Assembly: GCA_024235215.1 (NCBI GenBank)
Contig: JACKMU010000001.1
Location: 124,001-188,000, forward strand
Source of the DNA: Chromatiaceae bacterium
GTDB lineage: Bacteria; Pseudomonadota; Gammaproteobacteria; Chromatiales; Chromatiaceae
Length of the DNA stretch: 64,000 bases
Direction: 5' to 3'
In this document: positions 35,627 to 44,091 of the stretch, piece after piece
How the letters are laid out: the number at the start of each line of letters is the position of its first letter
How positions within the stretch are numbered: the first letter of the stretch is position 1
The notes under the pieces: model-generated
The model's database searches: none
The model's input: the letters and a program-made list of their open reading frames with translations, nothing else
What the model was told of the DNA's origin: nothing
Program-made: the position numbers and the translations under genes

Positions 35627-36811
35627 TTAGTGTAACTTTTTGGTTATTGGAATTATGGCTCCGTCAGAAGAACGGTATCTGGCCATGAAAATGTCTTCGA
35701 TTCCCAAAGCATCATGGTTGGTGGGCGTAAACGGCTGCGTGAAGTGCTTCACCAACCCTCGGTAGTTGCTTACCTGTTCCAGGGCGTCACGTACCGCTGA
35801 ACGCTCCACCGTACCTGCTGATTGAATGGCCTGAGCCAACAGGTGCGTCAGGTCATATGCATGACCGACACCGACCGGAGATTCAACCTCCTCCGGGCGC
35901 GAGATCCCGAACAGGCGTTGGTAAACTTCCATTACCCGGTTGACCATCTGTGGATCAGACAGGAAGAAGCTGAACGTCTGCACCACGGAAAAATCGATCT
36001 TATCCAGATCCGATTTGACCAGACTGGCGAAGTTGCCACCTGTCACCCCCCAGTGACTGATAATGGGTATCCGTTGGTCTTCCGGTAACGCCGCGACTTC
36101 ACGACACAATATCACGGCTTCACTGTCATTGGCGACAAACGCGATCGCCTCGGCGCCAGCGGTTCGCAGCGCCTGGTACCTCTCCAGCATCGACTGGTCA
36201 CCCCATTGGTACCACTCTATGCCGACGGAGTGCGGTTCCTGAGACTGTAAGAAGTATTGGTTGGCGGCGTCGAGATTGCTGCGTCCCCAAGAGGTGTTGG
36301 GCAGAAGAAGCCCGATTCGTCTGGCATCCTTGGATAGCGCATGTCGCAATATCGTAGGCATAGCCAAGCTGTCCTTCAGCGAAACACGGAATGCGAAATT
36401 CGGGAGATGACCATTATTGGTGATCGCGTCAGCCGCCGCCCAGGGATCCAGCAGAATCATCTTCAAATCGTGAGCGAGATCGACATATTCAAGCGCCACT
36501 GGACTGAAGCGGCCGACGAACATGGCAACCATACCGGGCATAACCGCGAAATCTTTGAGATTGCGGATCCCGCGCGCCGTCACCGATCGGTTATCGCGGG
36601 AGATGAGTTCCAGCTGGCGACCACCGAGCACCCCACCGGCCCGGTTGATTTCGTCGATCGCGATAAGAATTCCGCGTTCAATGGCTTGTGCCGAAGTACT
36701 GTTGGTGAGCCCGAACTCACCATCGAACCCGATCAGAACCGGAGGGCCCGAGGCACGAATCAGCCAGGGACTGAAGGAGAGGTAAACCAATACAAGAATG
36801 CGTAACAGCAT
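35627..36811 (-). CDS. ABC-type periplasmic substrate-binding protein (Peripla_BP_6)
   Basis: A 394-residue exported protein of the branched-chain-amino-acid/urea binding type. The signal sequence (LLRILVLVYLSFSPWLIRASG) is followed by PVLIGFDGEFGLTNSTSAQAIERGILIAIDEINRAGGVLGGRQLEL, typical for the family. No ABC ATPase or permease gene is adjacent. Instead it is coupled to the downstream GGDEF-EAL gene with an 8-base gap, so it probably senses a ligand for that protein. The ATG at 36811 is chosen because GAGGAG lies about 10 bases upstream; an in-frame GTG at 36829 is the alternative. Confidence 0.9.
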   Translation of the reverse strand: MLLRILVLVYLSFSPWLIRASGPPVLIGFDGEFGLTNSTSAQAIERGILIAIDEINRAGGVLGGRQLELISRDNRSVTARGIRNLKDFAVMPGMVAMFVGRFSPVALEYVDLAHDLKMILLDPWAAADAITNNGHLPNFAFRVSLKDSLAMPTILRHALSKDARRIGLLLPNTSWGRSNLDAANQYFLQSQEPHSVGIEWYQWGDQSMLERYQALRTAGAEAIAFVANDSEAVILCREVAALPEDQRIPIISHWGVTGGNFASLVKSDLDKIDFSVVQTFSFFLSDPQMVNRVMEVYQRLFGISRPEEVESPVGVGHAYDLTHLLAQAIQSAGTVERSAVRDALEQVSNYRGLVKHFTQPFTPTNHDALGIEDIFMARYRSSDGAIIPITKKLH

Positions 36812-37185
36812 AGTTTCAGCGCTCCTCACGGGTGCTTACTCAATGTATTACGGCGATTTCGTCAGAGCCTTTAAAAACCGATCTGCTCCGATAAGAAAGC
36901 TCCCGGGTTATTTGCTCATTTGCTAAATATATTACTGATTTTAGACCAGAGTCGTTGACAATCGGATCTACGTTCAGCCTCCACAGGACCGCAGCGTGTT
37001 CGGGTGGCAGGCGCAGGCATCTCCATCGGTGCTGCTTGCCGTGTTGGGTAGGGGATCGACTGAGAACGCCGACCCATACTTTTCACCCTGCCGCCTACGG
37101 CATACCCGACCACAGACCACAACCAAGTCTCTGCTCAGGATCGGCATGGGCGTTCCGCCACAAATCCAGCGCCACACTGTCGCTC
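36812..37185. other. Intergenic region upstream of the binding-protein operon
   Basis: About 374 bases. The part next to the binding-protein start is A/T-rich (around 36910-36950) and should carry its promoter, but no clear -35/-10 pair stands out. The distal half lies beyond the 3' end of the lipoprotein gene. No gene is supported. Confidence 0.4.
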
Positions 37186-37605
37186 TCAGCGGTTGCGCTG
37201 ATTATGTTGCCAGCGCTGGTGATACTGGTCGTGTAACCGCTGATTGTGTTCACGCTCCGGTGCGTCGTAGCGTGGTTCCGGACGGAATTTGGGCGGCGAT
37301 CTGAACTGCTCCTGGTGACGGTGGTAGTCCCGATATGGCTCCCGCTCCCGGATCACCACGTTTTGTCGTACCCGGTGATCGAGATGGATGTGGCGCGGCA
37401 GTTCCCGAACCCGCAGCCAGTGGTCATGGTCACGGTAGTAGTAATCACCGGAAAAGAGGTGGAAATAAACACCCACATTCGGGTAGTAGTAGTATTCATC
37501 AGCATAATCCGCTCTGTCATGGTAGCGTGGCACATAGACGCACGCGCTGATGCTGAACAGTGACGCGACGAACATCAGGTAAAGTGCAGTTTTGGCTTGC
37601 ATCAC
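37186..37605 (-). CDS. Tyrosine/histidine-rich lipoprotein
   Basis: A 139-residue predicted lipoprotein. Its signal peptide ends in SISAC, with C22 as the lipidated cysteine. The mature part is unusually rich in Tyr, His, Arg and Asp (YYYYPNVGVYFHLFSGDYYY, DHDHWLRVRELPRHIHLDHR) and ends in a long Arg/His/Gln-rich tail. The core pattern with PNVGVYF and HWL is shared with small conserved gammaproteobacterial envelope proteins whose role is unknown. Metal or cell-wall binding is conceivable but unsupported. The start codon is the first of two adjacent ATGs. Confidence 0.75.
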   Translation of the reverse strand: MMQAKTALYLMFVASLFSISACVYVPRYHDRADYADEYYYYPNVGVYFHLFSGDYYYRDHDHWLRVRELPRHIHLDHRVRQNVVIREREPYRDYHRHQEQFRSPPKFRPEPRYDAPEREHNQRLHDQYHQRWQHNQRNR

Positions 37606-38209
37606 GTAATTTCCTCCCCATCGTACTCAACCGTTTAGATCGGGCTTTGGCAATCAGGTTCCCTCTTCCGAGCACGGATGTGACATCCCGAGAACAACAG
37701 AGCGTCACAACTTGACGAACCGGCAGATCACTGCCCGGACCGATTTCAAAAATCAGTCAGCTGAGTCCGGTTCAGTCGCTCCCTGCCCCATTCCGATTCG
37801 ATCAAGTCCGCAGCCGGCCTCCCGGATCGACTGTAAACCAGCGGGTCGGATTCAGCTTGAAATTGCTCCGAAGATGAGCGAATCTCCAATGGTAGTGGTT
37901 TTTTTCGCATCAGGAGGTGGCGAGATAACCAGTGGGGTTGACGAGGTCTTGCTTCAAGTGGCCAAGCTCGGGCTCATGGAAGGCACCTCCTGATGCGTTC
38001 GCTGAAAGCCGCTGAACGCCTGTCAGCTAACTCTCCACTGTCAATCCGATTGCCGGTGCTACTGCTACGATCGGAACTCCCGCACTGCGAGCAGCGGATG
38101 TTCCCTTCGATGCACTGATACTTTACAAAGTTGCCCTTTTATTCGCACAGTCACCTGACACGACTTTTGCTGCGGATGTTACGACCAAGCACTGCTGCCA
38201 CTTTCCGGG
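37606..38209. other. Intergenic region with a paired 14-bp inverted repeat
   Basis: About 604 bases upstream of both the lipoprotein gene and the MASE1 protein gene. The open frame at 37712-37993 has no ribosome-binding site or homology and is not called. The notable content is the inverted repeat at 37906-37997. Confidence 0.45.
37906..37997. repeat. Spaced inverted repeat, 14-bp arms
   Basis: CGCATCAGGAGGTG at 37906-37919 is the exact inverse complement of 37984-37997. Inside the 64-base spacer, GAG..CTTG pairs with CAAGCTC, so a two-level stem can form. It could be a small structured RNA or a relic of a mobile element. Confidence 0.6.
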
Positions 38210-41200
38210 GTGGCCATAAGGGGGTTGATTTTGAACAGCAGGTTTAGCCGCACCCTATGTCTGGCTGGTGGCAATGCGCTGGTTGCATTCCTCTACTTCG
38301 CATCCGGATATATCAGTTTGAAACTGGCGGTCCCCCCGGGCTATGCCACTGCGGTATGGCCAGGAGCCGGGATCGCGGTGGCGGCGCTCCTGCTGTACGG
38401 GCGCCACTACCTTCCTGGCGTGATCCTCGGCTCCTTTCTCACCAATCTCAGTCTTGGAGTAGACCCGTCGCTGTTACAAATCACCCTGAAAGCGGTATCC
38501 GTTGCATTCGTCATCGCCATAGGTGCCGGTCTGCAGGCATTGGTGGGATCTTGGTTGATACAAAGATACTACCGCCGCGATCCGGGACTGCTCGAATTGA
38601 AAAACATCATCGCCCTGCTCGCGCTGGGTGGTCCGCTCAGCTGTCTGCTCAACTCCAGCTGGGGGGTATCCACGCTGGGGGTGGCGGGGCTGATCGATTG
38701 GTCCGAGTATGGTTATAACTGGATGACCTGGTGGGTGGGTGACAGTATTGGTGTACTGATCTTCTTGCCCATGACATTGATCTGGCTGGGTAAGCCACGA
38801 GAACTCTGGCTGAAACGCCGATACTCAGTCACGCTGCCTCTCGTCCTGTTTTTCAGCCTGGCGGTTTTTGGCTTTATCTTTGCGAGTCAGCTGGAGAACA
38901 AGGGAATAGAGCAGGCATTCCGGCAAAGCGGAGAGACGATCGGAAATATACTGGATAAGCACGTCGTGCGTTACCTGGAAGTGTTGCACTCGATTCAGAG
39001 CCTTTTCGCCAGCAGCAACTCGGTAACTCGACAGGAGTTCCATACCTTTGTCACCAGATCGTTAGCTCGGATGCCAGAGGTACAGGCACTCTCCTGGAAT
39101 CCCAGGATCAAGGCTGCAGAGCGTTTGCGCTATGAGGACGCCGCACACCGGGACGGCTATCCGGATTACAATCTGACGGAACGCAATGCGGATGGGGAGC
39201 TTATTCCAGTGGCGGAAAGGCCCGAGTATGTGGCCGTCTACTATATCGAACCCTATGCAGGCAACGAAAATGCGCTGGGTTACGATGTTTACTCCCAACC
39301 GGAACGGCGGGAGGCGATGCACTTGGCAAGGGATCGCGGTACGGCTGTGGCTACTGCACGCATTAGCCTGGTTCAGGAGGCCGGTAATCAAGCCGGTATG
39401 CTGGTATTCGTGCCAATTTACCGCTCGCGACAGGTTCCCGACACTCCAGAGGAGCGTCGGGCCAAACTGATCGGCTACGCGGTCGGCGTTTTTAGACTGG
39501 GTGACGTACTCGCAGCAGCGCTGGCAGGCTCGAGTGTCGCAAACCTATCCGTAAGTCTCTTTGACGATACGAACGCCGAGGAATCGCAGCCTCTGGCCTT
39601 CGCTCACCTGAACAACCGGGCGGAAGTACGCATGCTCCCTGCACCAGACCCCAACCCAGCGAAGGCAACCTTCAGCTTTGTCAGACACTATGATGTCGGA
39701 AGCCGGGACTGGCGCCTCATCGTGACGCCCGACGAAAACTATCTGGTGGTACATCGTTCATGGGCAGCGTGGTGGGTTCTCGCAGCCTGCCTTTTGTTCG
39801 CCGTCATTTGGGGAATTTTTCTGCTCACCCTGACCGGACGCTGGCTCTTTGACGAGCGACGTGCGGAAGAGTTGGCTGACTCCAACGCCAACCTGACTGA
39901 ACAGGTCAATGAACGGATGCGCACCGAGCAGGCATTGCACACCGAGAAGGAGCGAGCCGAAGTGACCTTGCACTCCATTGGCGATGCGGTCATCACCACC
40001 GATGCCAACGGTGACGTCGAGTATATGAATCCAGTGGCGGAGAAGCTCACGGAGTGGAATGCCAGTGAAGCCCGAGGCAAACCGCTCGGGGCAGTGTTCA
40101 GGATTATCAACGAATTGACGCGCGAACCTGCCGTGGATCCGGTACAGCGTTGCCGCAACGAGGGGCGGGTTATCGGTCTGGCAAATCATACCGTGCTGAT
40201 CAGCCGGTCCGGTTGTGAGTATTCCATTCAGGATTCGGCCGCACCGATCCGTGATGGTAAGAAACAGCTGCTGGGGGTTGTCCTGGTTTTCAACGACGTG
40301 ACCGAATCCCGTCGCATGGCGCGTGAAGCCGAACATCAGGCGACTCATGACACCTTGACCGGGCTGGTGAACCGCCGCGAATTCGACCGCAGACTGGAGC
40401 AGGCTCTGGCCAGCAGCAAGCGGTACGGCACCCACCATGTCCTTTGCTACCTGGACCTGGATCAATTCAAGATCGTCAATGACACCTGTGGGCACCGGGC
40501 TGGTGACGAGTTGCTCAAACACGTTGCAAAACTGCTCTCCGGCGAGGTGCGGGAACGCGATACCCTGGCACGGCTGGGCGGGGATGAGTTTGGCTTGTTG
40601 CTGGATAACTGTCCGATGGATAAAGCATTCGAGATTGCAGAGACACTGGTGAGCAGTGTACGGGATTATCGCTTTGTGTGGGACGCAAGACCCTTCGACA
40701 TCGGTGTCAGTATCGGCTTGGTAGCCATAGCCGGACAGGTTGAGACGGCGGAGATGTTATTGAGCCATGCCGATGTGGCTTGTTACGCGGCTAAAGATCG
40801 AGGACGCAACCGCGTGCACGCTTACCAACCCGACTACAGCGGTGCGGATCCCCACCATCGGGAGATAATGCGCATAGCGGATATGCGCAGCGCTATCGAT
40901 CAGAACCGTTTTCGACTTTACTGCCAGCCAATATGGTCTCTCGGTGAAGACATTCCCAAGATCCGATGGTATGAATTGCTGCTGCGGATGATCGATCAGG
41001 ATAATCATCTGGTTCTGCCGGATAGCTTTGTACCGGTTGCGGAACGCTTTGATCTTATGGGTCAGATTGATCGTTGGGTGATACGTACAACCTTTCGCGA
41101 CTACCAGAAACTTTTCCCTGGTGAGGATCATCCGGCCATCGCCATCAACCTCTCCGGCAATATGCTTGGGGATGACAAACTGTTTTCCTTTCTGTGTGAG

Positions 41201-41629
41201 CAGTTTGATACCTACGGCATCAGTCCGCAAACGGTATGCTTCGAGATCACGGAGACCGCCGCTATTCGCAACATCAGCGCAGCCACGCAGCTGGTTCGGG
41301 CAATCCGTGAGCTCGGTGGCAAGTTTGCGCTGGACGATTTCGGGAGCGGGCTTTCTTCCTTTGCTTATCTCAAGACACTGCCAGTCAACTATCTGAAGAT
41401 CGATGGGAACCTGGTGAGACGTGTCGCCGAAGAGAGCGATGATCGTGCGATGGTGGAAGCAGTCAACCAACTTGCCCACCGTATGGGGATACAGACAGTG
41501 GCTGAATATGCGGAAACCCCTGCGTGCATACAAGTACTGCGCGAGATTGGAGTGGACTACGCACAGGGTTTCGCGCTGGGAAGACCGGAAGCGCTTCCCC
41601 TGAAAATGGGACAGCTGCGGCAGAGCTAA
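38210..41629 (+). CDS. MASE1-CHASE-PAS-GGDEF-EAL signalling protein
   Basis: A 1139-residue membrane protein. Residues 1 to about 215 form a MASE1 sensor with about eight helices (GYISLKLAVPPGYATAVWPGAG). A CHASE domain lies at about 260-480 (LSWNPRIKAAERLRYEDAAHRDGYP). A helix near 520 leads to a PAS domain at about 580-690. A GGDEF domain (intact LGGDEF) and an EAL domain complete it. The EAL motif reads ELL (YELLLRM), with NLSGNML, EITETAAI, DDFGSGLSSF and KIDGNLV present. The 5' end is uncertain: GTG at 38210, or TTG at 38231 with AAGGGGG upstream. Confidence 0.92.
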   Translation: MAIRGLILNSRFSRTLCLAGGNALVAFLYFASGYISLKLAVPPGYATAVWPGAGIAVAALLLYGRHYLPGVILGSFLTNLSLGVDPSLLQITLKAVSVAFVIAIGAGLQALVGSWLIQRYYRRDPGLLELKNIIALLALGGPLSCLLNSSWGVSTLGVAGLIDWSEYGYNWMTWWVGDSIGVLIFLPMTLIWLGKPRELWLKRRYSVTLPLVLFFSLAVFGFIFASQLENKGIEQAFRQSGETIGNILDKHVVRYLEVLHSIQSLFASSNSVTRQEFHTFVTRSLARMPEVQALSWNPRIKAAERLRYEDAAHRDGYPDYNLTERNADGELIPVAERPEYVAVYYIEPYAGNENALGYDVYSQPERREAMHLARDRGTAVATARISLVQEAGNQAGMLVFVPIYRSRQVPDTPEERRAKLIGYAVGVFRLGDVLAAALAGSSVANLSVSLFDDTNAEESQPLAFAHLNNRAEVRMLPAPDPNPAKATFSFVRHYDVGSRDWRLIVTPDENYLVVHRSWAAWWVLAACLLFAVIWGIFLLTLTGRWLFDERRAEELADSNANLTEQVNERMRTEQALHTEKERAEVTLHSIGDAVITTDANGDVEYMNPVAEKLTEWNASEARGKPLGAVFRIINELTREPAVDPVQRCRNEGRVIGLANHTVLISRSGCEYSIQDSAAPIRDGKKQLLGVVLVFNDVTESRRMAREAEHQATHDTLTGLVNRREFDRRLEQALASSKRYGTHHVLCYLDLDQFKIVNDTCGHRAGDELLKHVAKLLSGEVRERDTLARLGGDEFGLLLDNCPMDKAFEIAETLVSSVRDYRFVWDARPFDIGVSIGLVAIAGQVETAEMLLSHADVACYAAKDRGRNRVHAYQPDYSGADPHHREIMRIADMRSAIDQNRFRLYCQPIWSLGEDIPKIRWYELLLRMIDQDNHLVLPDSFVPVAERFDLMGQIDRWVIRTTFRDYQKLFPGEDHPAIAINLSGNMLGDDKLFSFLCEQFDTYGISPQTVCFEITETAAIRNISAATQLVRAIRELGGKFALDDFGSGLSSFAYLKTLPVNYLKIDGNLVRRVAEESDDRAMVEAVNQLAHRMGIQTVAEYAETPACIQVLREIGVDYAQGFALGRPEALPLKMGQLRQS

Positions 41630-41919
41630 GCGCTGATTTTGTTTGACCCAGACCGTAGCTTTGCGAACAACATCCCGGTCGAGCACTTACCCGTCGCCAA
41701 TCAGATTGCCAATATTGAAAACAACGCCGCGTTGAAAACAGGGGATGGTAGCAAAAACGAATCATCGCATTTCAGTACCGACCCCTTTTCAGCAACCGAT
41801 GTTCGTTCTGTTGGGTTTATTCTGAACAGCCTCAAGCGGATGTTAAGTGCCAATTTCCGAACGAATCTCGAGGTAGTTCCGATCAACCCTGTTCAGCATC
41901 CTTGTACCGGTGGCTGCAT
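41630..41919. other. Convergent intergenic region
   Basis: 290 bases between the ends of the MASE1-protein gene and corA. It is somewhat A/T-richer than its neighbours, with no clear terminator hairpin or gene. Confidence 0.4.
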
Positions 41920-42993
41920 TCATATCCACTTGCGACGACGAAAGTACACCAGCATCGACAGGCCGATTGCGGCCATGACCAGCCAGATCAGCAGATAGCC
42001 ATAGGGTAAACCGAGCTCCGGCATATTCCAGAGGCTGACCGTGCGGTCGAAATTCATACCGTAGACACCGGTGATGAAGCTGAGAGGAATGAAGATGGTG
42101 GCGATCACGGTCAACAGCCGCATCACCTGGTTCATCTCATTATTGACACTGGAGAGGTAGATATCGAGCATACTGGCGGTCATATCGCGGTAGGTCTCCA
42201 GCAGTTCCATCACCTGAACCGTATGATCATAGCAGTCGCGCAGATAGATCAGCGTATCCTCACGCACCAGCGCGTCATCCCCGCGCATGAGCTGATTGAT
42301 CACATCACGCTGCGGCCACAACAGCCGCCGCAGCAGAATCAGTTCCCGCTTGACCGAATGGATTCTCCCCAAAGTAGCCTGGTAGCTCGTCCCCAGAATC
42401 TGCTCCTCCACCTCTTCCAGCTCCAGACCGAAGTTTTCCAGTACTGGGAAACCCTGATCGATCACCATGTCCAGCAGGCTGTAGAGCAGATAATCCGCAC
42501 CGCGTGAACGCAGTCGGCTGCCTTGCTCACCCAGTCGTTTCACGATCTGCTGGAACGAAGCCGAGCTGTTTTCACAAAAACTGACCAGAAAGTTGTTGCC
42601 GAAAAACAGGCTGACCTGGTGAACCTCGACCCGGCCCGACCGCATCTCGGGCATACTCATCACCACAAACAGCTGGTCATCGAACGGCTCGACCTTGGGT
42701 CTCTGCCCGCTGTTGAGCACATCTTCCAGCGCCAGATAGTGCAGACGAAACGTTGTTCCGATCTCACGCAGTAACGCTTCGGTCGGGTGTCCCTGCACAT
42801 GTATCCAGGTGGTGGACGCCTTTTCCAGAAAGGGAGCACATTCCGCTACCTTGACGTCATCGCGAATCATGATCCGCCCTTCGTCGTAATCAATCAAACG
42901 GATCTGCAGCGGCAACCTGCCCGATGCGGGTGTTTCAATCAGTGTTCCCGCCGGTGTACCCGGTGGGTGATAACGCTTGGTGAAATAGGCCAT
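41920..42993 (-). CDS. corA: Magnesium/cobalt transporter CorA
   Basis: A 357-residue CorA-type channel for Mg2+ (and Co2+). A large N-terminal cytosolic domain and long stalk helix are followed by two C-terminal membrane helices, LLTVIATIFIPLSFITGVYGMNF and GYLLIWLVMAAIGLSMLVYF. The selectivity motif YGMNF lies at the end of the first, the MPEL motif sits in the connecting loop, and the end is basic (RRRKWI). The ATG at 42993 is chosen because GGGAGAGAG precedes it and the length is then typical. Confidence 0.95.
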   Translation of the reverse strand: MAYFTKRYHPPGTPAGTLIETPASGRLPLQIRLIDYDEGRIMIRDDVKVAECAPFLEKASTTWIHVQGHPTEALLREIGTTFRLHYLALEDVLNSGQRPKVEPFDDQLFVVMSMPEMRSGRVEVHQVSLFFGNNFLVSFCENSSASFQQIVKRLGEQGSRLRSRGADYLLYSLLDMVIDQGFPVLENFGLELEEVEEQILGTSYQATLGRIHSVKRELILLRRLLWPQRDVINQLMRGDDALVREDTLIYLRDCYDHTVQVMELLETYRDMTASMLDIYLSSVNNEMNQVMRLLTVIATIFIPLSFITGVYGMNFDRTVSLWNMPELGLPYGYLLIWLVMAAIGLSMLVYFRRRKWI

Positions 42994-43124
42994 GAATCTC
43001 TCTCCCATACCGCTCTTTGTCAAAGCCAGGGATAACACAATTGCGGCGATGGAGCGAGCAGGCATTCCGCCAGCCGGTTGCCAGCACCATTGTCATAAGT
43101 CGAAACCGTTTTTTGCGGGCTTGG

Positions 43125-43139
43125 TTAATTTTCAGTTAA
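43125..43139 (+). promoter_or_regulatory. TTAA direct repeats upstream of the cytochrome gene
   Basis: TTAA at 43125-43128 and 43136-43139 are spaced 11 bases apart, the half-site spacing used by OmpR/PhoB-family regulators. A -10-like TACTAT lies at 43153-43158. PmrA/QseB-type regulators recognise TTAA-containing repeats, and such a regulator is encoded nearby at 45573-46232. This is an inferred site. Confidence 0.35.
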
Positions 43140-43194
43140 GAAACAGATGACATACTATAGGGACATTATCGACAACCCAATTCAAGGGGAAACC

Positions 43195-43935
43195 ATGAAG
43201 TTGAGAGACACAAAACGGATCCTGATCTCCACTGTCGCAGCCCTGCTCGGCATGGGCTCTCTCGTTGTCTGCAGCGTGACGCTGGCGGCGGAGAGCGATG
43301 CCTACTCCATTGCCCGGGGTGGCCGATTGTACGACAAGTGGTTCGAAGAGTCGCCGACCGCAAAAACGCCTGAAATAGCCCATCCGGGTTATCCGGAGAG
43401 TGGAAAATACAAGGGCAACAAAGGCACCGACTGGCGCTGTAAGGAGTGTCACGGCTGGGACTATCGCGGTAACGAGGGTGCCTATGCCGAAGGAAAACAT
43501 TACACCGGTTTCAAGGGAATCGGTGGGATGACCGGCGCTGATCCCACGTCAGTCGTTGCAGTATTGAAAAACCAGACCCATGCCATGACGGCATCCGGAC
43601 TCAGTGAGCAGGACTACCATGATCTGGCCATGTTCGTCAGCCAGGGGCAGACGAGGTCGGACGGATTCATCGACGACAAGAGTAAAAAGGTAACCGGAGA
43701 CACCAGCGCCGGACAGGGTTATTTCGAAACAGTCTGTGCCCGATGCCATGGTCTGGATGGCAAAGAGGATGACCAGATTCCGCCGTTGGGGAAACTGGCC
43801 AATGACAACCCGTGGGAGGTGTTGCATAAGATAATCAATGGACAGCCGGACGAGGAGATGCCCGCGCTGATCGCATTCGGTAACCAGGTGGCGGTCGACA
43901 TACTCGCCTATTTACAGACACTGCCGCAGGAGTAG
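43195..43935 (+). CDS. Periplasmic di-haem cytochrome c
   Basis: A 246-residue exported cytochrome with two covalent haem sites, CKECH at 82-86 and CARCH at 181-185. The N-terminal sequence (ILISTVAALLGMGSLVVCSVTLAAES) is a signal peptide. Two cytochrome c folds follow, the first with an insertion before the CKECH (GGRLYDKWFEES..GKYKGNKGTDW) and the second of ordinary class I type ending in VAVDILAYLQTLPQE. It should carry electrons in the periplasm; the partner enzyme is not in the window. The ATG at 43195 has AGGGGA upstream. Confidence 0.93.
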   Translation: MKLRDTKRILISTVAALLGMGSLVVCSVTLAAESDAYSIARGGRLYDKWFEESPTAKTPEIAHPGYPESGKYKGNKGTDWRCKECHGWDYRGNEGAYAEGKHYTGFKGIGGMTGADPTSVVAVLKNQTHAMTASGLSEQDYHDLAMFVSQGQTRSDGFIDDKSKKVTGDTSAGQGYFETVCARCHGLDGKEDDQIPPLGKLANDNPWEVLHKIINGQPDEEMPALIAFGNQVAVDILAYLQTLPQE

Positions 43936-44091
43936 TTTACTGCAGGGGTGGGAGTCTGAACGCAATGGGACAGCGGATACCATGCGCGACCAGACTCCAA
44001 CCCCTGTCACCACTCCGCTGGCACGCTGAGAAACGGTATGAATCAATATACTGAATCCGGGATCAGCTGAGTTTCAACAACGCGCAAATCT

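Noticed and set aside
37712..37993. 93-residue open frame
   Set aside because: No ribosome-binding site or recognisable domain, and it covers the inverted repeat at 37906-37997.
41639..41998. 119-residue open frame
   Set aside because: It overlaps the corA 3' end and has no coding features.
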